Shown: in pieces, positions 22,521 to 36,200 of the stretch
Layout of the letters: each line of letters opens with the position of its first letter
How positions within the stretch are numbered: the stretch's first letter is position 1
Source: Sordaria brevicollis
Taxonomy: Eukaryota; Ascomycota; Sordariomycetes; Sordariales; Sordariaceae
Reading direction: 5' to 3'
Length of the DNA stretch: 64,000 bases
NCBI GenBank assembly: GCA_033439795.1
Contig: JAUTDP010000003.1
Span: 2,418,001-2,482,000 of the forward strand
Translations under genes and position numbers: made by a program
The notes under the pieces: generated by a model
Database searches by the model: none
What the model was told of the DNA's origin: nothing
What the model saw: the letters and a program-made list of their open reading frames with translations, nothing else

Positions 22521-23780
22521 TTATTTACTTTTTTAATTATTATTAAACCTTTTAACTATTAAATTTTCTTTTATTTTTTTTATCTTTTTCTTCCTTTTAT
22601 TACGGTTATATTTCTATTATAATTTATATTAACGTAAAGATTTCCCTCCTTTAAATATAAAAACTTTTTATCCCCCGGGCTTTTTTAAATTTTTCCTTCT
22701 TTTAATAATAATAATAATCGATTTAAAATAATTATTCCCCGTTAAAAATACGCTAAAGTATTTTATAAAATAATAAAAATTTTTAATAAGGATAAAGGCG
22801 AAAATTCGTTTCCCTTTCGCTTTTTTTCGCCGACCCTTATATTTAATATAATTAATACCGATATTAAAATTAATTTCGAACGTATTACTAAATTCCTTAT
22901 TAATAATAAATTCTTTTATATATTAAAAAAAGGGTAAATTTTCCCTCCGTTATATTTTATCCTTATATTAATTTCTTTAAAATTATATTCGTACTCTTTT
23001 ATATTTTGCCTATATCCTTTAATTAATTAAGGCCTTTTTCGCCTTCCCGGCTATTCCGGATTATAATATTTATATAAAGGCCGTCGTTAAATCGATTTAT
23101 TATATCTTTAATTACCCGAATAAATTATTATCTTTTATATCGTTAATATTTTTTATTTTAATTCGTTTTTAAATAAATTTAATTAAGTTATTTAATATAT
23201 CTTAGCGGTTTCGCGTTATATAATCGATACGCCCCGCGGCTTTTATAATTTTTATAATATTTTTTAAAAGAAGGTCGTTATTAAAAACCCGGCTAATAGC
23301 GAATTCCGCGATTATTTTATCCGCCTTTATATTATCGTTAAAGAGTTTATTAATATAATTCGCCTTTATTTTATTAATAATAATTTTATTAATATTTTTA
23401 AATAATTTATTCGCTATAGAAAGTAATCGATTAACGATTATTTCTAAAAAGGTTATTATAAATTCTTTTTTTCTAATAAAGATAATTTAATTAATAATTA
23501 TATTTTTTTAAATAATATCCTTTATAATAATAATAATAATTTACCCTATAGTAATAATAATAGTTTATTTTATAATAATAGTAGTAAAATTCTTTAGAAT
23601 AATAGCAGTATTCGTATACTTTCCCGTAATAATTTTCTAATAGAGATTAATTCGCCGGCTATTTATTCTACCGGTCCCGTTCCTATTAATAGTAATTAAT
23701 TTACTTAATGTTAATTTATAATTAATATTATACGCTAATATATTCGTTAATTCGACGAATAAAACCGTTTATTCGCCGAT
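22520..23780 (-). pseudogene. LINE-X third ORF (copy D)
   Basis: This is the same frame as 20940-22200 in copy C, read leftwards. The 24-bp minisatellite part lies at about 23520-23600. It is riddled with stops and of unknown function. Confidence 0.5.
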
Positions 23781-24054
23781 AATAATAAAATATTAAAAAT
23801 TTTAATTAATTATAAGAAGAAGGAATAATTAAATAAGTCGTCGCTTTAACGGCCTAATAAATTTTTAATTAAATAGAAATCTTCCCCCCGTTTTCGTTTT
23901 AACGTATTAATAAATAAAAATAAAAAAAAGGAAGAAAAGAAAATTAAAAATAGCGAACGAATTCGTTTCGCTATTCCTCTTCTAATTCGATTATTAAGCG
24001 GTATTTATTTAATCGTCCTAGCCGAAGTATTTATAATAAGATTTTTTCGGTTTT

Positions 24055-27000
24055 AATTCTATTATTTAAATAAATTTAAAATTATTTTTATATTTATAGC
24101 CAATCGGTTATTATAAATTATATATTTATTATCCGGAAATATTCGAACGTAATATAGTAAAACGTCTCTCGTCCCGATCTATACGAATAAATAAGGGTAT
24201 TAATATTAAGGATTTTCCTTTGAAAAAGGAAAGCCTTAAAGCCGATTACTTCCGTTTTTATTTAAATAAAGAGGGAGTTTTTTACTTTCGTTAATAAATA
24301 ATAATCCTTATTATCTTCCGAGGGTTAGGTTCTCTTCCGCTTTTTCTTTTTTTAATCGATTATATACCGTTTTATTATAGCGTTATTAAAGTTCGGATCG
24401 AAATTAATAATCGTAAATTTATACCGTTAATTTAATTTAATTACTATTATTATTAATTAATAATTATAATATAATATTTATTCTCTCTTTATAGTATTTT
24501 CTAATTATACTTTTCAATCGAAGGCTAAAAATTCCGGTAATTATAATAATTAAACGGGTACGCCTATTATTGGGGGCAATCTTATTATAATCGCTATAAA
24601 ATTCTTTATTAATATTTATTTTTTTATTTATTTAATTTTAGTAATATTATTTTCCGGTTTATTAATAAGTAATTAATTTTTTATTCGTTTTATTTAAATA
24701 TAATTAATTATTTAAATTATTATTTTTCGGACGAATTTAGCCTAATCCGTACGGGCGAATTTCTCTTCGAAAACCCTTACTTATTTATTAAAATAGAGGT
24801 CGAATAATAGGTAAAAAGTTTCTATTTTAAAGTTCTGTATTAACGTAATTTTATACGCCTTAGCGATAATTTTTAAATATTTAATTTAATATTTAATTAA
24901 TTCGATTATTATCCTTCGGGGTTTATTATATATTTTTATTAATTAATAGAAAGCTAAAGCTCTATATATAATTATATTTCGAATATATTTAATATAAATT
25001 TCCTTTACGCGAACGAAAGAATAATTTTAAATTTTTATAATTAATTAGGTTAATATATTTATTTGAATTTTTATTTTCTTTTTAATAACTTCCGCGTAGG
25101 TTCGATAATTGAATTTATAATTTAATTAAACGCTTAGGAATTTTATCGATTCCGTTAATCGAAATATAATATCTTAAAATTAAAGAATTTCTATTCTTAA
25201 TATTTTCGTCCGTATAAAATATATTAATTCCGTCTTATTCGCTTCGAATTTTATATTTCTCTCCTTTATTTATTTAAAATAAATTTCTTATACCGTTTAA
25301 AATATTTTATAATTTTTTTTAATAATCTTCGCTACGGCGATAATATTAATATTATTAGCAAAGCCGATTATAATTATATTTTTAACCGTAATTAATTTAT
25401 AATATAATAGGGTAATAAAGAGGATAAAAAGAATTAAAAAGAAGGGGGAGCTTTAAAGTATTCCGGTTTTTATAATATAGGGAATAAATATTTCGTCGTC
25501 GAAGAAAAGGGAATTTCTTTATTTATTAACGAAATTCGCTATTTATTCGAAAATTTATTATAGGAATTATATTTCCTATAAAATATATAGTAATTACCTA
25601 TAATTAATTCTATTAAATACGCTTTTAAAATTAAGGAGTATTAATAATATAACGGCTTTAAATTTTTAAACCGTATATATAATATCCGTAATAATACGGA
25701 TAGTAAATTCGGTCGAACGGTTTACCAGATTATTTATTTAACTTTTTAATAGGAAATTAAATTCTTTTATAACTTAGGAAAATCTTTTAATAACGAATGC
25801 TTCGAAAATTTTCTTAACGTTATTTAATAATAAAATTAACTTCTACGCGCCGGTTAACTTTTATTAAATAGTAATTTCTTTTAGCTTTTTAAGAATAATT
25901 ATTTTCGTATTTTTAAATTATTATAAAAAATATTTAAAATAAAAATTCGTAACCGCGAAAGTAGTTATAACTTTTTAGAATAATTTTTTATAAATTTTTA
26001 AAAATTTATTCGAATATTAATTAACGCCCGGTATTTTATTCGGAATTATCCGAAATAAAATATTTTAAATATCCTTTTCGGTAATTAATTCGTTAATAAA
26101 TAACGAATCGCCGGTATTTAAGGGAAGGGTTTAATTAGGTAAATAATTTATAAGGACGTTTATTTTTAGGAAAAAACGTTTAATAAGAATATTCGTTTTA
26201 TTATTATAGTTTTTAATTTTTTTTATTCCTTCGTATTATTTAAAAGCCGGGAATTTAGGTAGGTTTATTAATAAATAATTTCGGGTATAGGCCTATCTTT
26301 CGAAAGTTTAAAATTTATTCAAATTTTTTAACGCCTTTTTAACGCCTTTTTATTATATTATTTATTGAATTTTCGCGTTAATTTTTCTTTTTTTTATTAA
26401 TACTTTTACGAATTTTATTTAATTCGAAAATATCCTTTCCCTATATTATTTCTACTATTTCCGTTTTATATTTTTCATTATTATTTTATATTTTAATATT
26501 TATTATCTCGTTTTTTTCCTTCGATTTTTCTTCTAATATAGGACGAATTCTTCCGCTATATTTATAAATTCTCTATTAAATTTATCGAATATAAATTCTA
26601 ATTCCTCTTTTATATTAATTTTCGCTAAGATCGAAATCTATTATAACGCCGCCTTTCGTACTTTTTCCGTCTTTATTAAATTTTAATTATAACCTTCTTT
26701 TACTTCCGCTTTTTTAACTTTTCTTTTAATATAAACCTAAATTTCCTAAAAATAATAATCCGAACCGGTTTATTCGTACCAATATACCCTTTAATATTTA
26801 ATTTCGATTTTTAATATTATTTATACGTAATCGATTATTCTATTTCTTTTTTCCTATATTATATTATTTATATAAATTCATTCTCTTTTAAAGGTAATAA
26901 ATTATATATATTACTATTATATTTATATAAAGAATTTTTCGGTTTTTAGGTCAATTTTATTTTTTAAATCCTAATTAAGATAATAGAGGTTAAAATCTCC

Positions 27001-27420
27001 GACGGTTATAATTTAATATTTTACCGGGGGTTTTTCTTCGAAGAATTTAAAAAGGGGAAACCCCTATTCGTATTCCGGTATTTTATATATTTTAATAAAG
27101 GAATAAATCGAATAAATAGTTAATAATTCCTTTAAATTTTTAAACGTTACGGAAGTCTAATTTCTTCCGATATAGAAATTTAAATCCTTAAAATTCTATT
27201 TTTTATTTATATAAATAACCACTTTCCCCTTTTCTAAATAATTTACCCTAATATATTTACCGCCTTATAAATAATAAATATTTTCGTTTAAATTCCTATT
27301 CGGCTCTTAAATCGCTATAATATTATAAATCTCCTCTTATTCGAATAGTAATTTCCCTCTTTTATACAATTTTCCTATATTTTAATAAAATATTTTTAAT
27401 TAAATTATTAATTATTTTAT
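24055..27420 (-). pseudogene. LINE-X ORF2 (copy D)
   Basis: Endonuclease and RT remnant collinear with copy C. On the minus strand the RT active site at about 25356-25373 reads GFANN (from FADD, Asp-Asp to Asn-Asn). The GSP.SP.LF-like segment precedes it at about 25430-25450. The C-terminal end lies at about 24060. Not functional. Confidence 0.78.
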
Positions 27421-27429
27421 AAGGGAATA

Positions 27430-29125
27430 TTTTTTAACCTTACGGGTAGAATAGGAATAGGAATTTTTTTTTTCTAAGTAACCGGTTTAATAACGGCGAT
27501 TAAACCGGCGCTATTCCGAATACCCAAGCCCTAAAAATTTATAAATATATTTATTAAACCTTTAACCGTTAATTTTAATTTAATAGAAAGCCCACTAATC
27601 CGTTTATAAATATAACCTTTATTTCTACTTTTAAACTCCCTTTTATAAATAATAATAATATAAATAATAAAAAGGGCGTTAAGGAAATTAATATCCTTAT
27701 TATCCTTTATTACCGCCGGTTTTAATATAATATTTCTTTTAGGGTCTTTTTAATATATAAAAGAATATAACCTTTCGGTATACTTTATAGTAACCTTCGC
27801 GATAATTTTTTTAAAAATAGGGTATATTTTTTTTAAAGGTATAATATCCGTATTTTCTATACGGAATATAAAAGATTAATAATTTATCTTTATTAAATAA
27901 GTAATTCGCTTTTCTAAAACAGTCCTTATTATATTTATCCTTATTATAACGTTTATAAATATTAATATTATAATAAAATTTCTTTAAATATTTTACGCCC
28001 TAATAAATAAAATATTATTAAATATTAACCGAAGAAATAAACGGTTCGTAAATATATATACCGCCCTTTTAAAGGAGGAATTTTTTACAGAGAATTTCGG
28101 CTACCTTTATAATTACAACTTTTATTATAAAAAATCCTTTATTTTCGTTAATTCTCTTTTTCTACGGGCGTATTTTAATAATAAAAGCGGTCGGGTTCGT
28201 TTATTATATTTTATAAATAATATCTTCTATTTTTATATATTTAACGATATTCGCTTAGGGGAACCCTTTAATAATTAACGTAATAATATTTAAAAATACA
28301 AACGCTTTTTCGTTAAAAACCTTTTTAACTTAAATTTAATATTATTAATATTATTCGCGTATAATATTATTAAATATAATTTTATAATTTTTAATTATAA
28401 ATAATTTTATAGCAATTCGTATAATATTAGGGGTATTAATCTTTAAATTGCGAAATATCTTTTCGATTTAAATTTTAATTTCTTCGTTCGTCTACTTCGA
28501 ATATTAAATATTAATTATAATACTTCGAATAAAAAAAGTACAATCGTAATTAATAGGGAATATTTTCGAAGGGGGGGTAATAATCGTAATATATTAAAGG
28601 ATAAATCTAATCTTAAGAAAAATATCCTTTATAATTCCGGCTTATATTTTTAATACTTTTTTAATATTCTTCTATAATTCTTATAGGATTATTTTCTTTA
28701 AATCGTTAAAATCCTTCTTAATAATAATTTAATCGTTATTAACCTTATTAATTTTAAAGCGTATTACCCTATTTTTCTTCGCAAGGATTTTCGTATATTC
28801 GTTAAATAATTTATAAACCTAATTATAATCTTCGAATAAAATAGCGTTATAATTTAAAAATTTATTCGCTTTAATAATAAATTTTTTTATAATTTCGTCG
28901 TTTTCCTATATTTTTTCCGAAATCTTTACGGCGCGTATTATATTAAAGTTATTATATATTAAAAGTCTTATAAACGGGTTATAAACGCTATTTTCGAATT
29001 TACAATTACCGTTATTAATTGTTATTAATAGTAATAATATATCGTCGTCGCTATAATCGTCGCGGGATATTATAAGGGACGTAAAAGACCCTTTTAAATC
29101 GATTCCCGTTGTCGGTTTTCGTTTT
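27430..29125 (-). pseudogene. LINE-X ORF1 (copy D)
   Basis: The N-terminal DLGG-like segment is at about 29100-29060, and the conserved KFENSVYNPL segment (in part) at about 28970-29010. A seven-base G run lies at about 28571-28577. The zinc region is at about 27800-27980. No start codon is visible. Confidence 0.62.
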
Positions 29126-29194
29126 AGAGCGCTCTTCGATTAGAAATCGGCGTTTCCGGTTTTAAAGTAGTTTTTTTTCCCGGACGGGAAAATA

Positions 29195-29494
29195 GAAAGC
29201 GGAAAGTAATAGTAAATAAAGGGACGGGATAACGGATTAAAAAAGCGGAGCAGTCTAATATTCTAATATAATAATAAATAAAAGGGATAAAACGAATATT
29301 AATCGCATTAGCGGTAGGTATATACTACAATTATAGAACGCCGAAGAAGCGGCGCGGATAAGTCCGCGCCGGGAAATATAGCCGGGGTTTTTATCCGGGG
29401 TATTTAACGCCTACGGTTTTATCCTACGGGGAATCGGAAATAGACCCCATACTATATTAGCGCTATAGATTTAGTTAGGGAATAAGAATCTTAC
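29195..29494 (+). mobile_element. 3' terminal 300 bp of LINE C
   Basis: Sequence after the D insertion completes LINE C. It carries the best-preserved 3' hairpin: ggcgcgga (29351-29358), loop taag, tccgcgcc (29363-29370), a perfect 8-bp stem. It ends ttagggaataagaatctta and is followed by the right target copy (29495-29513). No A-tail. Confidence 0.85.
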
Positions 29495-29513
29495 TTTTTA
29501 TAATAATTTAAAA
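29495..29513 (+). repeat. Target-site duplication of LINE C, right copy
   Basis: Matches 7838-7856 with one C/T difference. LINE B's RT resumes directly after it (aaaatacgaaagtaatt, as at 18820 in C). Confidence 0.8.
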
Positions 29514-31368
29514 ATACGAAAGTAATTATTTTTAGAAAATTAAGGAAGACTATTGCGTAATAATAATTCGCGGGCGTATAGAGGTTAATATTATTATTAA
29601 ATAACGTTAAAAAAATCTTCGAAGCGTTCGTTATTAAGAAATTTATTTAAATTATAGAAGAATTTAACCTTTTAATTAAGGGTTAAATAAGTAATTAAAT
29701 AAACCGTTTTATTAAATTCGCTATTTATATTATTACGGACGCCGTTTATATAATATAGAAATCTAGAGTTATTATATCGTTAATATTTTTAATTTAAAAA
29801 ATATATTCAATAAAATTAATTATAAATGATTTTTATATATTTTATAAAAAATATAATTTTTATAATAGATTTTAATATAAATAACGAATTTCGTAAACGA
29901 AAAAAAGAGGTTCCTTCTTTTTCGATAATAAAATATTTACCCCCTACGTAATTAAAATTAAAATATTCTAAAACTCCTTCCTCTCTTTAATTCTTTTTAT
30001 CCTTTTTATTATTTTACTATATTATAAATTAAATATAATTAAAAATACAATTATAATCGGTTTTATCGATAATATTAATTTTATCGCCATAATTAAGATT
30101 ACCGAAAAGAATTATAGAATACTTTAAATAGTATAGGGGATTTATTCCGAATAAATAAAGGAAAAGGGTATAAAATTCGAAGCGAATAAAACGGAATTAA
30201 TATATTTTATACGAATAAAAATACTAAAAATAGATATTTTTTACTTCGGAAACGTTATATTTTAATTAATAAAATTAATTAGATTTTCAAACGTTTAATT
30301 AAATTATAAATTTAATTATAGAGCGTACGCGGAGGTTATTAAGAAAAAAAATAAAAATTTAAATGAATATATTAACCCGGTTAATTATAAAGATTTAGGG
30401 TTGTTTATTTATTTATACGAAGGAAATATATATTAAATATATTCGAAGTACAATTACGTATAGAATTTTAACTTTTTATTAATTAATAAAAATAAATAAT
30501 AAATTAAGGGGGATAATAATTAATTTAATTAAATCTTAAATTAAATATTTAAGAATTATCGCTAGGGCGTATAAAATTACGTGAATTAAAAGCCTCGAAA
30601 TGGAAACTTTTTGCCCGCTATTCGTTTTTTACTTTAATAAATAAATATAAACCTTTAAAGAAAAGTTCGCTTATATAAATTAAATTAAATTCGTTAAAAG
30701 GATAATAATTCAAATAATTAATTATATTTAAATAAGGAAAATAAGAGGTCGATTATTTATTAATAAACCGGAGAATAATATTATTAAAGCGAAATAAATA
30801 GAAGAATAAATACCGGTAGAAAAATTTTTAATAATTATAATAGGACCGATTTTAATAAATATACCTATTTAATCGTTATAATTATAAAAACCTTTAGCGT
30901 TTAATTAAGATTAATAATTAGAACATATAACGAAGAGAGAATAAATATTATATTATAATTATTAATTAGTAATAACGGCGGTTAAATTAAAACGGCGGTA
31001 TAAATTTACTACAATTAATTTTAACCCTAAATTTAATAACGCGGTAATTTAATAGTATATAATCGGTTAAAAGAAGAAGAAACGGAAGAAATATTAATTT
31101 TTAAAAAAAACGGACGAATATTACTTATTATTAAAAGCAAAGAATTTACTCCTTATTTAAATTAAAATAAAGGCAATCGGTTTACGAATTTTCCTTTTTT
31201 AAAGGAAGGTTTTCGAAATTAATACCTTTATTTACTTTTATAAAATAAGGAGGGAAATATTCATTTATATTACGTTTAATTATTTTCGGATAAAAAATAC
31301 GTAATTTATAGAAATTAATTAATTATAAACGAAAAAATAATTTTAAACCTATTTAAATAATAAAATTA
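29514..31368 (+). pseudogene. LINE-X ORF2, RT and C-terminal part (copy B, part 2)
   Basis: Continues the RT interrupted at 7856: a LLLNNVKKIFEAFVIKKFI-like stretch at about 29580-29650, and a partly decayed active site GFIDN at about 30059-30075 (one Asp retained). The C-terminal cluster extends to the end at about 31365. The two halves join in register once LINE C and one target copy are removed. Confidence 0.78.
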
Positions 31369-31436
31369 AAGCCGAAAGGATTTTATTATAAATTTTCTAA
31401 TTAAATAAATTGGATAAATACCGTTTAATAATCGAA

Positions 31437-31450
31437 TTAAAAGAAGAATA
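31437..31450 (+). repeat. Target-site duplication of LINE E, left copy
   Basis: ttaaaagaagaata, identical at 38432-38445. It lies in the spacer after ORF2 of LINE B. Confidence 0.85.
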
Positions 31451-31759
31451 AGTAAGATTCTTATTCCCTAGCTAAATCTATAGCGCCAATATAGTATAGG
31501 GTCCATCTCCGATTCCCCGTAGGATAAAACCGTAGGCGTTAAGCGCCCCGAATAAAAACCCCGGCTATATTTCTTAACGCGGACTTATTTATACCGCTTC
31601 TTTAGTATTCTACGATTACGGTATATACTTATTATTAATACGATTAATATCCGTCTTATTTTTTTTATTTATTATTATACTAAAATATTAAACCGTTCCG
31701 CTTTTTTAATTTACTATCCTATCCCCTATTTATTACCGCTTTTTACTTTCTATTCCCCC

Positions 31760-33020
31760 GCCCGTTTACCCTTCTAACCGCTATTAAATTTTTTAATTAT
31801 TAAATTTTCTTTTATTCCTTTTATCCTCTTTTTCCTTCTATTACGGTTACGTTTCTATTACGGTTTATATTAATGTAAAGATTTCCTTCCTTTAAATATA
31901 AAAACCCTTTATTTTCTAGGTTTTTCTAAACTTTTCCTTCCTTTAATAATAATAATCGATTCGAAATAGCTATTCCCCGTTAAAAATATATTAAAGCGTT
32001 TTATAAAATAATAGAAACCTCCGACGAAAATAAAAGCGAAAATTCGTTTCCCCCTCGCCCTTTTTCGCCAACCCTTATATTTAATATAATTAATATTAAT
32101 ATTAAAATTAATTTCGAATATATTATTAAATTCTTTATTAATAATAAATTCTTTTATATATTAGAGAAAGGGTAAATCCTCCTTCTATTATATTCTATTT
32201 TTATATTAATTTTTTTAAAATTATATCCGCACTCCCTTGTATTTCGTTTATACCTTTTAATTAATTAAAGCCCTTTTCGCCTTCTTAACCGTTTTAAATT
32301 ATAATATTTATATAAAGGCTATTATTAAATCGACCTACCATATCCTTAATTATTTAAATAAATTATTATCGTTTATATCGTTAACGTTTTTTACTTTAAT
32401 TTATTTTTAAATAAATTTAATTAAATTATTTAATATATTTTAACGGTTTTATATTATATAGTCGATACGCTTTGCGGTTTTTATAATTTCCGTAATATTT
32501 TTTAAAAGAAGGTTATTATTAAACACCCGGTTAATAACGAATTCCGCGATTATTTTATTTATTTCTATATCGTTATTAAAGAATTTATTAATGTAATTCG
32601 CCCCCGCTTTATTAATAACGGTTTTATTAATACCTTTAAGCAATTTATTCACTATAGAAAGTAATTGGTTAATAATTACTTTTAAAAAAGTTATTACGAA
32701 CTTTTTTTTTTTAATAAAAATAATTTAATTAATAATTATATTCCTTCGGGTAATATCCCCTATAATAATAATAATAATTTACTTTATAATAATAATAGTA
32801 ATTTACTTCGTAGCGGTAATAATAGAATTCCTTTAAATAATAATAGTATTCGTATACTTTTTTATAATAATTTTCCGATAAAAATTAATTCGCTAATTAT
32901 TTATCCTATTAGTCCTATTCTTATTAATAATAATTAATTCGTTTAATATTAATTCGTAATTAATATTATATATTAATATATTCGTTAATTCGATAAATAA
33001 AATCGTTTATTCGCCGATAA
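31760..33020 (-). pseudogene. LINE-X third ORF (copy E)
   Basis: Contains the longest open stretch of this frame in the window (32449-32652 on the minus strand, 67 codons). It begins MNKLLKGINKTVINKAGANY and continues NKFFNNDIEINKIIAEF and RVFNNNLLLKNITEIIK. The same residues recur in copies C and D, so the frame was a real coding region and not chance. Lys/Asn-rich and probably helical; family unknown. Confidence 0.58.
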
Positions 33021-33299
33021 TAATAAAATACTAAAGGCTTTAATTAATTGTAAAAAGAAATAATAATTAAATAAATTATCGCTTTCGCAACCCGATAAAT
33101 TCTTAATTAAATAGAAATCCTCCCCCCGTTTTCGTTCTAACGTATTAATAAATAAAAATAAAAAAAAAAGAAGAAAAGAAAATTAAAAATAGCGAACGAA
33201 TTCGTTTCGCCACTCCTCTTTTAATTTAATTATTAAGTAGTATTTATTTAATTATCTTAATTAAAATATTTATAATAAAATTCTTTCGGCCTTAATTTT

Positions 33300-36200
33300 A
33301 TTATTTAAATAAATTTGGAATTATTTTTACGTTTACGGCCAATTGGTTATTACGAATTATATATTTATTATCCGGAAATATTCGAACGTAATATAGTAAA
33401 ACGTTTTTTATCCTAATTTATATAAATAAATAAAAGTATTAATATCGGGGATTCTCCTTTAAAAAAGGAAAACCTTAAAGCCGATTACCTTTATTCTTAT
33501 TTAAATAAGAAAGGAATTCTTCGCTTTCGTTAATAAATAATAATCCTTATTATTTTCCGAAAGTTAGGTTTTCTTCCGCTTTTTTTTTTAACCGATTATA
33601 TACCGTTTTATTGCAATATTATTAAATTTCGGGTCGAAATCAATAATTATAAATTTATACCGCCGATTTAATTTAATTATTATTACCGCTAATTAATAAT
33701 TATAATGTAATATTTACTTTCTTTTTATAGTGTTTTTTAATTATATTTTTCGATTAAAGGTTAAAAATTCCGGCGGCTATAATAATCAAATAAATACGCC
33801 TATTACCGGAGGTAATCCCGCTATAATCGCTATAAAATTCTCTATTAATATTTATTCTTCCGTTTATTTAATTTTAATAATATTACTTTCTAATTTATTA
33901 ATAAGTAATCGACCTTTTACTCGTTTTATTTAAATATAGCTAATTACCTAAGCTACTATTCTACGGACGAATTTAATTTAATCTATACGGGCGAATTTTT
34001 CTTCGAAAGCTTTTATTCATTTATTAAAATAAAAATCGAATAGCGGGCAAAAAATTTCCGTTTTAAAATTCCGTATTAGCGTAGCCTTATACGCCCTAAC
34101 GACGATTTTTAAATATTTAATTTAATATTTAATTAATCCGATTATTATCCTTCGGGATTTATTATATATTTTTATTAATTAGTAGAAAATTAAAGCTCTA
34201 TATATAATTATACTTCGAATATATTTAATATAAATCTCCTTTATATAAATGAAGGAATAATTTTAAATTTTTATAATTAATCGGGTTAATATATTCGTTT
34301 AAATCTTTATTTTCTTTTTAATAACTTTTGCGTAAATTCGATAATTAAATTCATAATTTAATTAAATACTTAAAAATCTTATTAATTCCGTCGGTCGAAA
34401 TATAATATCCCCGAATTAAAGAGTTTCTATTTTTAATACCCTTATTTATATAAAATATATTAATTCCGTTTTATTCGCTTCGAATTCTATATTTCTCTCC
34501 CTTACTTATTCGGAATAAATTTCCTATACCGTTTAAAATATCCTATAATTTTCTTTAATAATCTTCGTTATAATAATAATATTAATATCGTCGGCGAAGT
34601 TAATTATAATTATATTTTTAACCGTAATTAATTTATAATATAATAAAGTAATAAAAAGGATAAAAAAATTAAAGAAAAAAGGGAGCCCTAAAGTATTTTA
34701 ATTTTTATAATATAAAGAACGGATATTTCGTCGTCGAAGAAGAAGGAACCTCTTCGTCTATTAACGAAATTCGCTACCTATTCGAAAATCTATTATAAAA
34801 ACCGCATTTCTTATAAAATATATAATAATTACTTATAATTAATTTTATTGAATATATTTTTAAAATTAAAGAATATTAATAATATAATAGTTTTAAATTT
34901 CTAAACCGTATATATAATATCCGTAATAATATAAATAGTAAATTCGGTCGAACGGTTTATTCAATTACTTATTTAACCCTTTAATAGGAAATTAAATTCT
35001 TTTATAATTTAAATAAATCTTTTACCGATAAACGCTTCAAAGATTTTCCCAACGTTATTTAATAGTAAAATTAACCTTTATATACCGGTTAATTTTTATT
35101 AAACGGCGGTTTTTTTTAATTTTTTAAAAACGATTACTTTTATATTCTTAAATTATTATAAAAAATATCTAAAACGAAAGTTCGTAACCGCGAAAACGGT
35201 TATAACCTTTCGGAATAATTCTTTATAAATTTTTAAAAATTTATTCGAATATTAATCGACGCCCGGTATTTTATTTAAAATTATCCGAAATGAAATTTCT
35301 TAAATATTTTCTTCGGTAATTAATTTATTAATAAATAACGAATCGCCGGTATTTAAAAGAAGGGTTTAATCGAATAAATAATCCGTAAAAATATTTACTT
35401 TCGGGAAGAAACGTTCGGCGAAAATATTCACTTTACTATTATAATTTTTAATTTCTTTTATTCCTTTATATTATTTAAAAATTAAAAATTTAGGCGGGTT
35501 TATTAATAAATAGCTTTAAGTATAAATTTATTTTTCGAGGGTTTAAAATTTATTTAAATTCTTCGACGCTTTTTTAACGCTTTTTCGTTATATCGTTTAT
35601 TAAATTTTTACGTTAATCTTTCTTTTCTTTATCGATATTTCTACGAATTTTATTTAATTTAAAAATTTTTTTTCCTTATATTATTTCTACTATTTTTATT
35701 TCGCATTTTTCATCGTTATTTTATATTTTAGCGTTTATTACTTCGTTCTTTTCCTTCGATTTTTCTTTTAATATAGGACGAATTCCTCTATTATATTTAT
35801 AAATTCTTTATCGAATTTATTAAATATAAATTCTAATTCCTCCTTCGTATTAATCTTCGCTAAAACCGAAATTTATTATAACGCCGCCTTTTATACTTTT
35901 TCTATATTTATTAAATTCTAATTATAACCTTCCTTTATTTCTATTTTCCTAACCTTTTTTCTAATATAAATTTAAACTTCTTAAAAATAATAATCCGAAT
36001 TAATTTATTCGTACTATTACACCCCCTAATATTTAATTTCGATTCCTAATATTATTTATACGTAATTAATTATCTTATTTTTCTTTTCCCGTATTGCGTT
36101 ATTTATATAAATCGCTTCCCCTCTAAAAGTAACGAGCCGTATACATTACCGTCGTATTTATATAAAAAGTTTTTTAATTCCTAAATTAATTTTATTTTCC

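Larger units (their letters stand above)
22210..29181 (-). mobile_element. LINE-X copy D, full length and uninterrupted
   Basis: A 6,972-bp minus-strand LINE flanked by exact 13-bp duplications, nested in LINE C. Its 3' end (left) is the GC-rich block and its 5' end (right) is the ccggaaacgcc block. It has no poly(A). Together with C it makes a near-perfect tail-to-tail inverted repeat centred at about 22210. It is the simplest reference for the family's length and layout. Confidence 0.92.
7857..29494 (+). mobile_element. LINE-X copy C, nested in B and itself twice interrupted
   Basis: C starts with the 5' block at 7861 (ctactttagaaccgg). It is split after 89 bp by Gypsy-1 (7946-15624) and again by LINE D (22210-29181), and ends at about 29494. 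Its segments 7857-7945, 15630-22209 and 29195-29494 add to 6.97 kb, the full family length. It is full-length at both ends, and 19-bp duplications flank it. C and D form tail-to-tail inverted arms of about 6.5 kb. Confidence 0.9.

Noticed and set aside
7838..29513. Copy B as a 3'-truncated LINE and the RT at 29495 as an independent 5'-truncated LINE
   Set aside because: The two ends share a 19-bp duplication and join in register, so they are one element interrupted by LINE C.
33730..33933. 67-codon plus-strand open frame
   Set aside because: Antisense to ORF2 of LINE E; not shared as a frame by the other copies.
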